Source: Tropicimonas marinistellae | Lineage (GTDB): Bacteria; Pseudomonadota; Alphaproteobacteria; Rhodobacterales; Rhodobacteraceae | Assembly (NCBI RefSeq): GCF_001509585.1 | Contig: NZ_LNCI01000019.1 | Coordinates: forward strand, 1 to 54,184 | Length of the DNA stretch: 54,184 nt | Direction of reading: 5' to 3' | Part shown: piece by piece, positions 27,765 through 37,610 of the stretch | Position numbering within the stretch: the stretch's first letter is position 1 | Layout of the letters: every line of letters begins with the position of its first letter | The notes under the pieces: model-generated | What the model was told of the DNA's origin: nothing | Databases searched by the model: none | The model's input: only the letters and a program-made list of their open reading frames with translations | Translations under genes and position numbers: made by a program

Positions 27765-28270
27765 TCGGCCGGTCGCCGCCGGAGCCGGTCCAGGTTGTAA
27801 AGGAACGTCGCGACCGAGCATTGGACGCATTGGTACGGGGGGTGCCGTATATCTCGTTCCTCGGCATCGAATTCGACCGGCGCGGCGACGAGCTCACGGC
27901 GCTTCTTCCCTTCAAAGGTGCTCACATCGGTAATCCGGACCTGCCGGCCCTCCACGGTGGCGCGACCGCGTCCTTTCTCGAGGTGACCGCAATTATCGGG
28001 CTGGGGTGGTCGATCCTCTGGGAAGAGATCGAAAGTGGCGCAGTCGATCCGGCGACGATCAGCCCGGAGCGCCTTCCGAAGCTGCCTAAAACCATCGATC
28101 TGACCGTGGACTATCTGCGCACCGGCCTCCCAAGGGATGCCTACGCACGCGCGAGGGTGAACCGGTCGGGCCGCCGCTATGCCAGCGTTCACGTGGAAGC
28201 ATGGCAGGACAATCGCGCCCGGCCTTTTGCGCAGGCCACAGGTCATTTTCTCATGCCCTCCCGTGGATGA
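27761..28270 (+). CDS. Second hotdog thioesterase-like protein
   Basis: The 169-residue protein has the hotdog pattern with YISFLGIEFDRRGDELTALL, then NPDLPALHGGATASFLEVTA. The usual catalytic Asp position after the HGG loop is occupied by Glu (FLEVT), which still allows catalysis in some relatives. KTIDLTVDYLRTGLPRD matches the second half of the fold. It overlaps both the first thioesterase gene and the MATE gene (GTG start before its stop). Two adjacent thioesterases suggest either a heteromeric enzyme or split specificity. Confidence 0.8.
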   Translation: MIGRSPPEPVQVVKERRDRALDALVRGVPYISFLGIEFDRRGDELTALLPFKGAHIGNPDLPALHGGATASFLEVTAIIGLGWSILWEEIESGAVDPATISPERLPKLPKTIDLTVDYLRTGLPRDAYARARVNRSGRRYASVHVEAWQDNRARPFAQATGHFLMPSRG

Positions 28271-29594
28271 CGTGACCGCCGCGTCCGCGCCGATCACGCA
28301 TCGGCGCATCCTCGCCGTGGCTTTGCCAATAGTTCTGTCGAATGCGACGGTGCCGATCCTCGGTCTGGTCGACACCGGCGTTGTGGGCCAGATGGGCGAG
28401 GCGGCGCCCATCGGGGCGGTCGGGATCGGCGCGATCATCCTCGCAACGGTTTATTGGGTGTTCGGATTCCTGCGCATGGGCACGACCGGCCTGGTCGGAC
28501 AGGCTCATGGTGCCGGCAACACCGGTGAGGTCTCCGCACTTCTCACCCGTGCCCTGATTGTGGCGGGGGCCGCCGGGCTGGCGCTCATTCTGTTGCAGCC
28601 CGCGGTTTTTGCCGGTGCTTTCTACCTGTCTCCGGCCTCTGCGGAGGTGGAGGAACTGGCGCGCCGGTATGTCGGAATCCGCATCTGGTCGGCACCTGCG
28701 GCCATTGCCGTCTATGGCCTGACGGGATGGTTGATTGCGCTGGAGCGGACGCGATCTGTGCTTGTGCTCCAACTGGTGATGAACTCCATCAACATCCTGC
28801 TCGATCTGCTCTTCGTGCTGCAATTCGACTGGGGCGTCGAAGGCGTCGCGATCGCCACATTTCTTGCCGAGTGGTCTGGGGCGGCGCTCGGGCTTTGGCT
28901 CTGCCGCGATGCGTTCTCCACGGTCGCATGGCGAGACTGGCCCCGGATATTCAATCGGGAACGATTGACCCACATGGCATCGGTCAATGCCGATATCCTG
29001 GTCCGTTCCTTGCTGTTGCAAGCGATCTTTGTGTCATTCCTGTTTTATGGCGCGGATTTCGGAGATGTGACCCTCGCCGCCAATCAGGTGCTCCTTCAAT
29101 TCCTGGAGGTCACGGCATTTGCCATGGACGGATTCGCCTTTGCGGCCGAGGCGTTGGTGGCACAGGCCACGGGTGCGCGGCGGCGTGACCGGTTGCGGCT
29201 CGGCGCTATCAGAACCGGGCAATGGGGGATCGGAAGCGGCATTGTGCTGGCCGCTGTGTTTGCTTTCGCTGGTGCCGCCATTGTGGACGTGATGACCACG
29301 TCAGAAAGCGTGCGTGCGGAGGCTCGCCTCTATCTGCCGTGGATGATCGCGGTGCCGATTGTCGGCGGACCGGCGTGGATGCTCGATGGCATCTTCATCG
29401 GCGCAACCAGGTCGCGCGACATGCGCAACATGATGGTCGTTTCGGCGGCCGTATATGCCGTGGCGCTCGCACTGCTCATGCCGGCCTTCGGGAATCACGG
29501 GCTCTGGGCTGCGCTTGTGATCTCGTTTCTTGCAAGAGGCGTGACGCTCGGCGCACGCTATCCGTCGCTGGAAAACGCCGCCGCCCGCGCGTGA
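28263..29594 (+). CDS. MATE-family multidrug/metabolite exporter
   Basis: The 443-residue membrane protein has about twelve hydrophobic segments and MATE features: ALPIVLSNATVPILGLVDTG in the first helix, GTTGLVGQAHGAG, and the second-half counterpart MDGFAFAAEALVAQATGA. MATE proteins export cationic drugs or metabolites with Na+ or H+. The GTG at 28263 overlaps the upstream stop by 8 bases, giving translational coupling. DinF-like relatives are the closest by eye. Confidence 0.88.
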   Translation: MDDVTAASAPITHRRILAVALPIVLSNATVPILGLVDTGVVGQMGEAAPIGAVGIGAIILATVYWVFGFLRMGTTGLVGQAHGAGNTGEVSALLTRALIVAGAAGLALILLQPAVFAGAFYLSPASAEVEELARRYVGIRIWSAPAAIAVYGLTGWLIALERTRSVLVLQLVMNSINILLDLLFVLQFDWGVEGVAIATFLAEWSGAALGLWLCRDAFSTVAWRDWPRIFNRERLTHMASVNADILVRSLLLQAIFVSFLFYGADFGDVTLAANQVLLQFLEVTAFAMDGFAFAAEALVAQATGARRRDRLRLGAIRTGQWGIGSGIVLAAVFAFAGAAIVDVMTTSESVRAEARLYLPWMIAVPIVGGPAWMLDGIFIGATRSRDMRNMMVVSAAVYAVALALLMPAFGNHGLWAALVISFLARGVTLGARYPSLENAAARA

Positions 29595-29602
29595 CGGCGG
29601 CG
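29576..29602. terminator. Candidate terminator between the MATE and NTF2-like genes
   Basis: CGCCGCCG and CGGCGGCG form a perfect eight-base-pair stem with an 11-base loop that overlaps the MATE stop codon, in a gap of 18 bases between convergent genes. There is no T-run, so intrinsic termination is uncertain. Confidence 0.35.
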
Positions 29603-29612
29603 CAGCCATGGA

Positions 29613-29954
29613 TCAGGCCGGTGCGGTGGCCGGAAGCGGGGTCGCGCCAGTCTCGAAGCGGGCGATCTTGCCGTCTTTGAGCAGATACACCCCCATGACG
29701 GCTTCTCTGGACCCGTCGGGATAGTCGTTGATCGAATGAACCACGAGGATATCGTCGTTCTCGTAGATGCAACGCTCCTTGCCAAAGCTGCCGCCGCCAC
29801 CGAGCATGTTGTCAAGAAGCGCCTTGATTTCCGGCTTCTTCATTTGCGTACCGCTTTGGTGCCGTACGAAAACGCAATCCTCCGCCATGAGGTCTGCATA
29901 GGCTTGAGTGTCCTTGTTCTGCCGCGCCGCCTGGATCTTTTCGAATAGTGACAT
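29613..29954 (-). CDS. NTF2-like / SnoaL-fold protein
   Basis: The 113-residue protein fits the NTF2-like cone fold: an N-terminal helix pair (SLFEKIQAARQNKDTQAYADL), the EDCVFVRHQSG strand, and a terminal beta sheet (REAVMGVYLLKDGKIARFETG). Such proteins are small enzymes (isomerases, cyclases) or ligand-binding modules. GGGAGGACACC precedes the ATG. It stands alone between the MATE exporter and pyrD; the substrate is unknown. Confidence 0.75.
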   Translation of the reverse strand: MSLFEKIQAARQNKDTQAYADLMAEDCVFVRHQSGTQMKKPEIKALLDNMLGGGGSFGKERCIYENDDILVVHSINDYPDGSREAVMGVYLLKDGKIARFETGATPLPATAPA

Positions 29955-30107
29955 GGTGTCCTCCCGGATTTCGTTGAGTCTCGCTCTTCACGGAGATTGG
30001 CCACGAAAGCTAACGCCTTGGTGACCCAGACAGGATACCACGCCGGGAGGCGAACACCGACTCCGGAGTTTACCGATGGGAAGCCGATGCCGTGCCGCCG
30101 TGCCGCG

Positions 30108-31154
30108 TCAGGGGGCCGTGCCGACCGCCTCTGAGACGCTTGCAAAACCGTCTTGTGCCAGTCTGGTGTCGAGATCCGCGACGATCTGGGCCACGAGACC
30201 GATGCCGCCATAAACGAGCGCCGAGTAGAGCTGAACAGCAGATGCGCCGGCGCGGATCTTGGCATAGGCATCGGCACCGGATGCGATTCCTCCCACGCCG
30301 ATCAGGGGAATGGTACCGGCCGTCTCCGTGCGAAGCCTGGCAAGAACCGCCGTGGATTTCTCGAACAGCGGCACCCCGGACAAACCGCCCTTTTCGTGCG
30401 CAAGGTCACTCTTCAGACCGTCGCGAGCGAGCGTCGTGTTCGTCGCGATGATCCCGTCGATGCCGACCTGTCCGGCAACGGTGGCGACATCCGCGATTTC
30501 GGCGTCGCTCAGATCGGGGGCAATCTTCACGAATATCGGAATCGGCCGGTCGAGTCCGTCCCGCACGGTCAGAACACCCCGCAATAGTGCCTCAAGCGCG
30601 GCCTTGCCCTGAAGGTCGCGGAGGTTCTCGGTATTGGGGGAGGAAACGTTGACAGTGGCGAAATCCAACCGCGGCCCGCAGGTTTCCAACACTTGCGCGA
30701 AATCGGCGGCGCGGTCCGCACTGTCCTTGTTCGCCCCGAGATTGAGCCCGACGACCGCATCGGGGGGGCGGTTTTCCAGGCGTGCCGCCATGGCGGTCAT
30801 GCCGTCGTTGTTGAAGCCGAACCGGTTGATGACCGCGCGGTCCTCCGGCAGGCGAAACAGCCGCGGCTTCGGGTTGCCCGGCTGTGGTCGCGGGGTCGTG
30901 GCACCGACTTCCAGGAAGCCGAACCCCGCTTTGGCCAGTGCTCCGAGGGCGATTGCGTTCTTGTCGAGGCCTGCTGCGAGCCCCACCGGGTTCGGCAGGT
31001 CGAGCCCTGCCACCCGCGTCCGCAGCCGGGCCGATGTGATGGGGCCGGGAAGCCGCGCGAGCCCTGCATTCAGGGCCTTGAGTGAAAGACCGTGCGCAAG
31101 CTCCGGGTCCATCCGGTGAAAGGCCGCCATCCCGATGCGTTCGACCCAACTCAT
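30108..31154 (-). CDS. pyrD: Dihydroorotate dehydrogenase (quinone), class 2
   Basis: It oxidises dihydroorotate to orotate in pyrimidine synthesis and reduces membrane quinone. The 348-residue protein has the N-terminal membrane-associating helices of class 2 ([18 protein letters not shown]). FMN-binding and catalytic regions follow: [39 protein letters not shown] (catalytic Ser class), [36 protein letters not shown] in its last part. The start at 31154 overlaps the DUF952 gene by 4 bases. Confidence 0.96.
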   Translation of the reverse strand: MSWVERIGMAAFHRMDPELAHGLSLKALNAGLARLPGPITSARLRTRVAGLDLPNPVGLAAGLDKNAIALGALAKAGFGFLEVGATTPRPQPGNPKPRLFRLPEDRAVINRFGFNNDGMTAMAARLENRPPDAVVGLNLGANKDSADRAADFAQVLETCGPRLDFATVNVSSPNTENLRDLQGKAALEALLRGVLTVRDGLDRPIPIFVKIAPDLSDAEIADVATVAGQVGIDGIIATNTTLARDGLKSDLAHEKGGLSGVPLFEKSTAVLARLRTETAGTIPLIGVGGIASGADAYAKIRAGASAVQLYSALVYGGIGLVAQIVADLDTRLAQDGFASVSEAVGTAP

Positions 31155-31489
31155 ACCACGCCCTCGGGAAAGATATGTCCGGTTGCCCCAAGCGGAAGGG
31201 ATTTGTCCCAGACGACATCCGCCATCACGAGCGCGCGGTAGAGGTGTGGAAACAGCGCGCCGCCGCGCGACGGTTCCCATTTGAGTGCGGGTCCCATGCG
31301 GTCGACTTCCAGTGCAACCAGAACAAGATCGCTCTCTTCGCCAAAGTGCTTAGCTGCCGTTTCCGCGACCTGCGCTGCGGTCGAAAAGTGGATGAACCCG
31401 TCGGCGAGATCGACCGGAGCACCCAGCGTCCTGCCCTCGGTCCGAAAGGCCTCCCATTCGGGGCGGCGGAATATCTTGAATACCAGCAT
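31151..31489 (-). CDS. DUF952-family protein
   Basis: The 112-residue protein starts [19 protein letters not shown] and carries the DUF952 signature [16 protein letters not shown] (FIHFS with conserved His/Ser), then FPHLYRAL near the end. The fold is related to ADP-ribosyltransferase-like domains and the biochemical role is not established. It ends inside the pyrD start (ATGA overlap), so the two are one operon. This pairing is common in alphaproteobacteria but its meaning is unknown. Confidence 0.85.
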   Translation of the reverse strand: MLVFKIFRRPEWEAFRTEGRTLGAPVDLADGFIHFSTAAQVAETAAKHFGEESDLVLVALEVDRMGPALKWEPSRGGALFPHLYRALVMADVVWDKSLPLGATGHIFPEGVV

Positions 31490-31650
31490 GCCCGACCTGT
31501 GCCCGCTTGCGAAGTCGCGGTCAAGTCGGGCGCATTGTGGCGCCGCAGACGGGGTGACGGAGCTTGACGCTGCGCATTTGCGAGTCAGAGGGTTTGACCC
31601 GGAGCGCAACCAACGACACTCTGTCATGTATCAATACACGGAGAATCCAA

Positions 31651-33225
31651 ATGCCCGTTCGTTTCCTGGCCACGGCCGCCGCCACTGCACTGCTTGCCGG
31701 TCCGGTTGCTGCCGACTACAGCCTGACAATTCTACACACCAATGACTTCCATGCCCGGTTCGAGCCGATTTCGAAGTACGATTCCGGCTGTTCATCTGAG
31801 GACAACGCCGAAGGCAAGTGTTTCGGGGGCACCGCGCGGCTGGTGACGGCCATCGCCGACGCGCGGGCGCGATCCAACAACGCTGTTCTGTTTGACGGTG
31901 GCGACCAATTCCAGGGCACGCTGTTCTATACATACTACAAGGGCAAGATGGCCGCCGAGTTCATGAACAAGCTCGAATACGACGCGATGACCGTTGGGAA
32001 CCACGAGTTCGACGACGGTCCAGAAGTCCTGCGCGGCTTCATGGATTCCGTCGATTTCCCGGTCCTCATGTCTAACGCGGACGTCAGCGGCGAGCCTGCC
32101 CTGGCGGATGTGTTGATGAAATCCACCGTTATCGAACGCGGCGGCGAGAAGCTTGGCCTGATCGGTCTGACACCACAGAACACCGACGAGCTCGCGAGCC
32201 CCGGTCCGAACGTCATCTTCACCGATCCCGCAGACGCGGTGCAGGGCGAGGTCGACAAGCTGACCGCCGAGGGGGTCGACAAGATCATCGTACTCAGCCA
32301 TTCCGGCTATCACGTGGACCTGTGGGTGGCCAACAAGACCACCGGCGTGGATGTCATCGTCGGCGGACACTCGAATACCTACCTGTCAAACGTCTCCGAC
32401 AAGGCCGCCGGACCCTACCCCACGATGGTGGGCGACACGGCCATCGTCCAAGCCTATGCCTACGGCAAATTCCTGGGCGAGTTGAACGTGACATTCGATG
32501 ACGAGGGCAAGGTCACCGAGGCTGTGGGCGAGCCGCTCATCATGGATTCGTCAGTTGCAGAGGACGCGCCGACGGTCGAGCGCATCGTGGAACTCTCGCA
32601 GCCGCTGGACGAGATCCGCAACAAGGTGGTGGCCGAGACGGCGGAGGCCATCGAGGGCAGTCGGGACGTCTGCCGCGCAATGGAATGCGCCATGGGCAAT
32701 CTTGTTGCCGATGCGATGCTCGACCGCGTGAAGGATCAGGGCGTACAGATCGCCATCGCCAACGGCGGCGGATTGCGTGCCTCGATTGACGCGGGCGAGG
32801 TGACCATGGGTGAGGTGCTGACTGTGCTGCCCTTCCAGAATACGCTCTCGACTTTCGAAGTGTCTGGCCAAACGCTTGTGGACGCGCTGGAGAACGGCGT
32901 GAGCCAGGTGGAAGAAGGGGCAGGGCGCTTCCCGCAGGTCGCCGGCTTGAAATTCACCTGGGATCCCGCAGCCGAACCGGGTGCGCGCATCGCCGAGGTG
33001 CAGGTTCAGGATGGTGACGCGTGGATGCCGCTTGATCCATCGGCGAGCTATTACGTTGTCTCAAACAACTTCGTTCGCGGCGGTGGCGACGGCTACGGGA
33101 TGTTCACGGATGCCGAGAACGCCTACGACTTCGGGCCGGACCTGGCCGATGTAACGGCGGAATACCTTGCCAAGACAGGGCCCTACACGCCCTACGTCGA
33201 CGGACGGATTGCCACCGTCAACTGA
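31651..33225 (+). CDS. Secreted 5'-nucleotidase / 2',3'-cyclic phosphodiesterase
   Basis: The 524-residue protein has a Sec signal peptide (residues 1-21, cleaved near VAADYS). A calcineurin-like metallophosphatase domain follows: LHTNDFHARFEP, DGGDQFQGTLF, GNHEFDDG and VGGHSNTYLS. The C-terminal 5'-nucleotidase substrate-binding domain has GNLVADAML, ANGGGLRASI and FVRGGGDGYGMF. It should dephosphorylate extracellular nucleotides in the periplasm, giving nucleosides that the cdd-upp operon could use. GGAGAATCCAA precedes the start. Confidence 0.92.
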   Translation: MPVRFLATAAATALLAGPVAADYSLTILHTNDFHARFEPISKYDSGCSSEDNAEGKCFGGTARLVTAIADARARSNNAVLFDGGDQFQGTLFYTYYKGKMAAEFMNKLEYDAMTVGNHEFDDGPEVLRGFMDSVDFPVLMSNADVSGEPALADVLMKSTVIERGGEKLGLIGLTPQNTDELASPGPNVIFTDPADAVQGEVDKLTAEGVDKIIVLSHSGYHVDLWVANKTTGVDVIVGGHSNTYLSNVSDKAAGPYPTMVGDTAIVQAYAYGKFLGELNVTFDDEGKVTEAVGEPLIMDSSVAEDAPTVERIVELSQPLDEIRNKVVAETAEAIEGSRDVCRAMECAMGNLVADAMLDRVKDQGVQIAIANGGGLRASIDAGEVTMGEVLTVLPFQNTLSTFEVSGQTLVDALENGVSQVEEGAGRFPQVAGLKFTWDPAAEPGARIAEVQVQDGDAWMPLDPSASYYVVSNNFVRGGGDGYGMFTDAENAYDFGPDLADVTAEYLAKTGPYTPYVDGRIATVN

Positions 33226-33246
33226 CGGCGAGCACCCTTGGAACAA

Positions 33247-33276
33247 GCGAAGCGCCGACAAGGTTCGGCGCTTCGC
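33247..33276 (+). terminator. Stem-loop after the 5'-nucleotidase gene
   Basis: GCGAAGCGCCGA and TCGGCGCTTCGC form a perfect twelve-base-pair stem with a six-base loop, 21 bases after the stop. The downstream sequence is AATTACTGG, so there is no T-run; the hairpin is strong enough to be a terminator or 3'-protecting structure. Confidence 0.65.
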
Positions 33277-33339
33277 AATTACTGGCGCGCGCAACGCCCC
33301 AGCCTTCGTAGCGCAGCTTCCTCAAGCGAGTCATCTGCC

Positions 33340-34425
33340 ATGAAACCCAGCGTTTGGACTCTTTCATTTGCACTTTGTTTCGCCGCCGCCGGCGGATTTG
33401 CCGAGGAAGTGCGGGTCTACAACTGGTCTGACTACATCGACGAGGGCCTGCTCGAAGCGTTCGAAGCCGAAACCGGGATCAAGGTGATCTACGACGTCTT
33501 CGATTCCAACGAGGTGCTGGAAACGAAACTGCTGGCCGGAAGTTCTGGCTACGACGTCGTTGTCCCATCCGACAGTTTCCTGCGGCGGCAGATCCAGGCC
33601 GGTGCCTTTCAGAAACTCGATCCGGCGAAATTGCCGAACGCAGGCAACCAATGGGATCTCATCGCCAGCCGCACCGCCGAGTTCGATCCAGAGAACGCCT
33701 ATTCGATCAATTACCTCTGGGGAACGACCGGGGTCGGTGCCAATGTGGAGAAGGTGATCGAGGTCCTGGGTGAGGATGCGCCGTTCGATTCCCTGGCGTT
33801 GGTGTTCGACCCTGCGAACATGGAAAAGCTCAGCCAGTGCGGGGTCTACTTCCTCGATGCGCCGGTGGAGATGATTCCGGCCGCGATGAATTACGCCGGG
33901 CTGGACCCGAATTCGACGGACAAAGCCGCCTTCGCCAAGGCGGAAGAGGTATTGACGGCCGTCCGTCCCTTCGTGCGCAAGTTCCACTCATCCGAGTACA
34001 TCACCGCGCTGGCCAACGGCGAGATCTGTATCGCGGTAGGGTGGTCAGGCGACATTCTGCAGGCGCGGGACCGCGCAGACGAGGCCGGCAATGGCGTGGA
34101 GATCGCCTACAACCCGTTTCGGGAGGGCTCGGCGATGTGGTTCGACCAGATGGCAATTCCCGCGGACGCCCCGCATCCCGATGCCGCTCATGCATTCCTG
34201 AACTTCATGCTTGAGCCTGAGAACATTGCCGCTGTGTCGAACTACGTCTACTACGCCAACGGCAACCTGCCGGCGCAGAGATTTCTAGCCGATGACGTGA
34301 TCGGAGATCCGGCTATCTATCCTGGTGAGGAGACGATGAACACGCTCTGGGTCTTCGATGGCTGGGATCCGAAGACCCAGCGGCTCGGTACGCGCCTTTG
34401 GACGAAGATCAAGTCCGGAACGTAG
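33340..34425 (+). CDS. Polyamine-type ABC transporter periplasmic binding protein (PotD/PotF-like)
   Basis: The 361-residue protein has a Sec signal peptide (about 1-21, cleaved before EEVRVYNWSDYI). The mature start VRVYNWSDYIDEGLLEAFEAETG is characteristic of PotD/PotF. YDVVVPSDSFLRRQIQAGAFQKLD and INYLWGTTGVGAN are further family regions. Such proteins bind putrescine or spermidine. The permease and ATPase genes are not next to it, so it is an orphan binding protein that would use a transporter encoded elsewhere. Confidence 0.9.
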   Translation: MKPSVWTLSFALCFAAAGGFAEEVRVYNWSDYIDEGLLEAFEAETGIKVIYDVFDSNEVLETKLLAGSSGYDVVVPSDSFLRRQIQAGAFQKLDPAKLPNAGNQWDLIASRTAEFDPENAYSINYLWGTTGVGANVEKVIEVLGEDAPFDSLALVFDPANMEKLSQCGVYFLDAPVEMIPAAMNYAGLDPNSTDKAAFAKAEEVLTAVRPFVRKFHSSEYITALANGEICIAVGWSGDILQARDRADEAGNGVEIAYNPFREGSAMWFDQMAIPADAPHPDAAHAFLNFMLEPENIAAVSNYVYYANGNLPAQRFLADDVIGDPAIYPGEETMNTLWVFDGWDPKTQRLGTRLWTKIKSGT

Positions 34426-34619
34426 CTCGGGGCAGGGCGCTGCTCCGCTAGTCATGCCATTTGGTTCGCTCTAGGCGCGGCAATCTGTGTGAAAAATGTG
34501 ACAGTGGGGATTGCGGCCGTGCGGCGCCGCTCCCATATCGCATCCGAGGCCCGCGACATCGCCGTGCCGCCGGGCGGGCGGCGAAATCTCCTGCGGGCGC
34601 TTGGAAAAAGGAGTTACCG

Positions 34620-37235
34620 ATGGACATGGAGAAGTTCACGGAGCGGTCGCGCGGGTTCCTTCAGGCCGCGCAGACCATCGCGATGCGAGAAGAGCACCAG
34701 AGGCTTGTGCCCGAGCATCTGCTGAAGGCTTTCATGGATGACGAAGAGGGGCTTGCGAGCAACCTGATCCGGCGCTCTGGCGGATCGCCCGAGCGCGTGG
34801 TCGACGCCGTGGACGCGGCGCTCGCCAAGATACCGAAAGTGTCGGGGGACGGCGCGCAGGTCTATCTCGATCCGAAGCTGGCGCGGGTGCTCGACGAGGC
34901 GGAGAAGATCGCCACCAAGGCCGGCGACAGCTTCGTACCGGTCGAGCGCATTCTGACCGCGCTAGCGGTTGTGCGGTCCGGCGCGAAGGAAGCGCTGGAA
35001 GCAGGCGCAGTCACGGCGCAGGGGCTCAACACGGCGATCAACGACGTGCGCAAGGGGCGTACGGCGGACACGGCGAGCGCCGAAGAAGGCTATGACGCCC
35101 TCAAAAAATATGCCCGCGACCTGACAGCGGCGGCACGTGAAGGCAAGATCGACCCGATCATCGGACGCGACGACGAGATTCGGCGCACCATGCAGGTGCT
35201 CAGCCGGCGGACGAAAAACAATCCCGTCCTGATCGGCGAGCCCGGCGTGGGCAAGACCGCCATTGCCGAGGGGCTGGCGCTTCGCATTGTCAACGGCGAT
35301 GTGCCGGAAAGCCTGCGCAACAAGGTTCTGATGGCGCTGGACATGGGGTCGCTCATTGCCGGCGCGAAGTATCGCGGCGAGTTTGAGGAACGGTTGAAGG
35401 CGGTGCTGAGCGAGATCACGGCCGCCGCTGGTGAGATCATCCTCTTCATCGACGAGATGCACACGCTGGTGGGTGCGGGCAAGGCGGACGGGGCGATGGA
35501 TGCCTCCAACCTGCTGAAGCCGGCGTTGGCGCGCGGGGAGTTGCACTGCGTGGGAGCGACGACGCTCGACGAATACCGCAAGCATGTGGAAAAGGACGCA
35601 GCCCTTGCCCGTAGGTTCCAGCCCGTGATGGTCGAGGAGCCGACAGTCGAGGATACGATCTCCATCCTGCGCGGGATCAAGGAGAAGTACGAGTTGCACC
35701 ACGGTGTGCGGATCTCCGATTCCGCGCTGGTGGCTGCCTCGACGCTGTCACATCGCTATATCACTGACCGTTTCCTGCCCGACAAGGCCATCGACCTGAT
35801 GGACGAAGCCGCGAGCCGGTTGCGCATGGCGGTCGATTCCAAGCCGGAGGAACTCGACGCGCTCGACCGTGAGATCCTCCAAAAGCAGATCGAAGCGGAG
35901 GCATTGAAAAAGGAGGACGATCAGGCCTCCAAGGATCGGTTGGAGAAGCTCGAAGAAGAGCTTTCGAACCTGCAGCAACGTTCGGCCGAGATGACGGCTC
36001 GCTGGCAATCCGAGCGGGACAAGCTCGACACGGCGCGCGATCTGAAGGAACAGCTGGATCAGGCGCGGGCGGAACTCGACATCGCCAAGCGCGAGGGCAA
36101 CCTCGCCAAGGCTGGCGAGCTTTCCTACGGGATTATCCCGGGACTGGAGAAGCAGCTAGCCGACGCCGAGAGCTCCGAGGACGATGTCATGGTCGAAGAA
36201 GCCGTCCGGCCGGAACAGATTGCCGAGGTGGTCGAGCGCTGGACGGGGATTCCCACGACGAAGATGCTGGAAGGAGAGCGCGAGAAGCTCCTGCGCATGG
36301 AAGAGGAGATCGGCAAGCGGGTGATCGGCCAGCGGCAAGCGGTGACGGCGGTTTCGAACGCCGTGCGGCGGGCACGCGCCGGGCTCAACGAGGAGGGGCG
36401 GCCGCTGGGCTCCTTCCTGTTCCTAGGACCCACGGGCGTCGGCAAGACGGAGCTGACCAAGGCGCTGGCGGAATTCCTGTTCGACGACGACAGCGCGATG
36501 GTGCGCATCGACATGTCGGAGTTCATGGAGAAGCACTCTGTGGCCCGGCTGATCGGCGCGCCTCCGGGCTACGTGGGCTACGACGAGGGCGGTGTGCTGA
36601 CCGAGGCGGTGCGTCGCCGGCCCTACCAGGTGGTGCTTTTTGACGAGGTGGAGAAGGCGCATCCGGATGTCTTCAACGTGCTGCTTCAGGTGCTGGACGA
36701 TGGTGTGCTCACCGACGGACAGGGCCGGACGGTGGACTTCAAGCAGACGCTGATCGTGCTGACCTCGAACCTCGGGGCGCAGGCGCTGAGCCGGCTGCCG
36801 GACGGGGCGGATGCCTCGGAGGCCAAGCGGGACGTGATGGACGCGGTGAAGGCGCATTTCCGGCCGGAGTTCCTGAACCGGCTGGATGAGATCATCATCT
36901 TCGACCGGCTCAGCCGGAGCGATATGGACGGGATCGTGCGGATCCAGCTCCGGCTCCTCGGCAATCGGCTGGAGCGGCGCGGGATCACGCTGGAGCTCGA
37001 CGAGGCGGCACAGACCTGGCTCGCGGACGAGGGCTACGACCCGGTCTTCGGGGCCCGGCCGCTGAAACGGGTGATCCAGAAGGCGCTGCAGGACGAGCTG
37101 GCGGAGATGATCCTCGCGGGCGACGTGGCCGAGGGGGCGACCGTGCACGTCTCGGCCGGGGCGGACGGGCTGATCGTCGGCGACCGCCTGGGCTCCACCA
37201 ACCGGCAGCCGCCCCAGGACGCGGTGGTCCACTGA
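34620..37235 (+). CDS. clpB: ATP-dependent chaperone ClpB
   Basis: ClpB is a hexameric disaggregase that works with DnaK. The 871-residue length is normal. The order is N-terminal Clp repeat domain ([18 protein letters not shown], about 1-150), the first AAA+ domain with Walker [10 protein letters not shown] and Walker [15 protein letters not shown], then the coiled-coil middle domain (about 410-520). The second AAA+ domain has [10 protein letters not shown] and [16 protein letters not shown], and the D2-small domain carries [21 protein letters not shown] precedes the ATG. I see no clear heat-shock promoter by eye. Confidence 0.97.
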   Translation: MDMEKFTERSRGFLQAAQTIAMREEHQRLVPEHLLKAFMDDEEGLASNLIRRSGGSPERVVDAVDAALAKIPKVSGDGAQVYLDPKLARVLDEAEKIATKAGDSFVPVERILTALAVVRSGAKEALEAGAVTAQGLNTAINDVRKGRTADTASAEEGYDALKKYARDLTAAAREGKIDPIIGRDDEIRRTMQVLSRRTKNNPVLIGEPGVGKTAIAEGLALRIVNGDVPESLRNKVLMALDMGSLIAGAKYRGEFEERLKAVLSEITAAAGEIILFIDEMHTLVGAGKADGAMDASNLLKPALARGELHCVGATTLDEYRKHVEKDAALARRFQPVMVEEPTVEDTISILRGIKEKYELHHGVRISDSALVAASTLSHRYITDRFLPDKAIDLMDEAASRLRMAVDSKPEELDALDREILQKQIEAEALKKEDDQASKDRLEKLEEELSNLQQRSAEMTARWQSERDKLDTARDLKEQLDQARAELDIAKREGNLAKAGELSYGIIPGLEKQLADAESSEDDVMVEEAVRPEQIAEVVERWTGIPTTKMLEGEREKLLRMEEEIGKRVIGQRQAVTAVSNAVRRARAGLNEEGRPLGSFLFLGPTGVGKTELTKALAEFLFDDDSAMVRIDMSEFMEKHSVARLIGAPPGYVGYDEGGVLTEAVRRRPYQVVLFDEVEKAHPDVFNVLLQVLDDGVLTDGQGRTVDFKQTLIVLTSNLGAQALSRLPDGADASEAKRDVMDAVKAHFRPEFLNRLDEIIIFDRLSRSDMDGIVRIQLRLLGNRLERRGITLELDEAAQTWLADEGYDPVFGARPLKRVIQKALQDELAEMILAGDVAEGATVHVSAGADGLIVGDRLGSTNRQPPQDAVVH

Positions 37236-37250
37236 GGCCGTTAGAACTCG

Positions 37251-37293
37251 GGGCGGGGGACCTCCCCCGCCCTGTCTCATCGTGAGACATTTT
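37251..37293 (+). terminator. Tandem terminator hairpins after clpB
   Basis: Two adjacent hairpins follow the clpB stop. The first, GGGCGGGGGA against TCCCCCGCCC, is very GC-rich with a tiny loop. The second, TGTCTCA against TGAGACA around TCG, is followed by TTTT. Together they form a convincing terminator. Confidence 0.85.
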
Positions 37294-37610
37294 CCCGTAT
37301 CAATGATTTCAATGGGTTGCGGGGGCGGATTTACCCCTCGTTAAGATAATTTGGTAAAACGGGGATACGATTGGCTGCATGGTCTGGTTTGCAGGCCTTC
37401 CGAAACCTCGGTGCCGGCACGAAACTCAGCCGCTTCAGGAAACAGCATTCATCAACCAGGGCGTACATCGGCCATTCGCCGCTGCGCGTTCTACGGTCAG
37501 CTTTGATCCATGGAGCTTTGTTTGTCGGTGCCGACGGCTTGTTGCTCCGGCTACAACTGGCGGATACCGGTTGGCTTTTTGATGTGGTTTCGATCCCAGG
37601 AAGGTTCGAA
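37294..37610. other. Gene-free stretch between clpB and the exporter operon
   Basis: These 317 bases lie between the clpB terminator and the stop of the exporter ATPase gene, which arrives from the other strand. The first 70 bases are AT-rich, including TTAAGATAATTTGG at about 37341. Single TTTAC (37330) and GTAAA (37354) pentamers are present but do not form the 10-bp-spaced arrays seen at 40804 and 42927. Nothing else is recognised. Confidence 0.4.

Noticed and set aside
37330-37358. TTTAC and GTAAA pentamers downstream of clpB as a third regulator array
   Set aside because: Only two pentamers are present, in inverted orientation and 24 bp apart, not the direct 10-bp phasing of the two real arrays.
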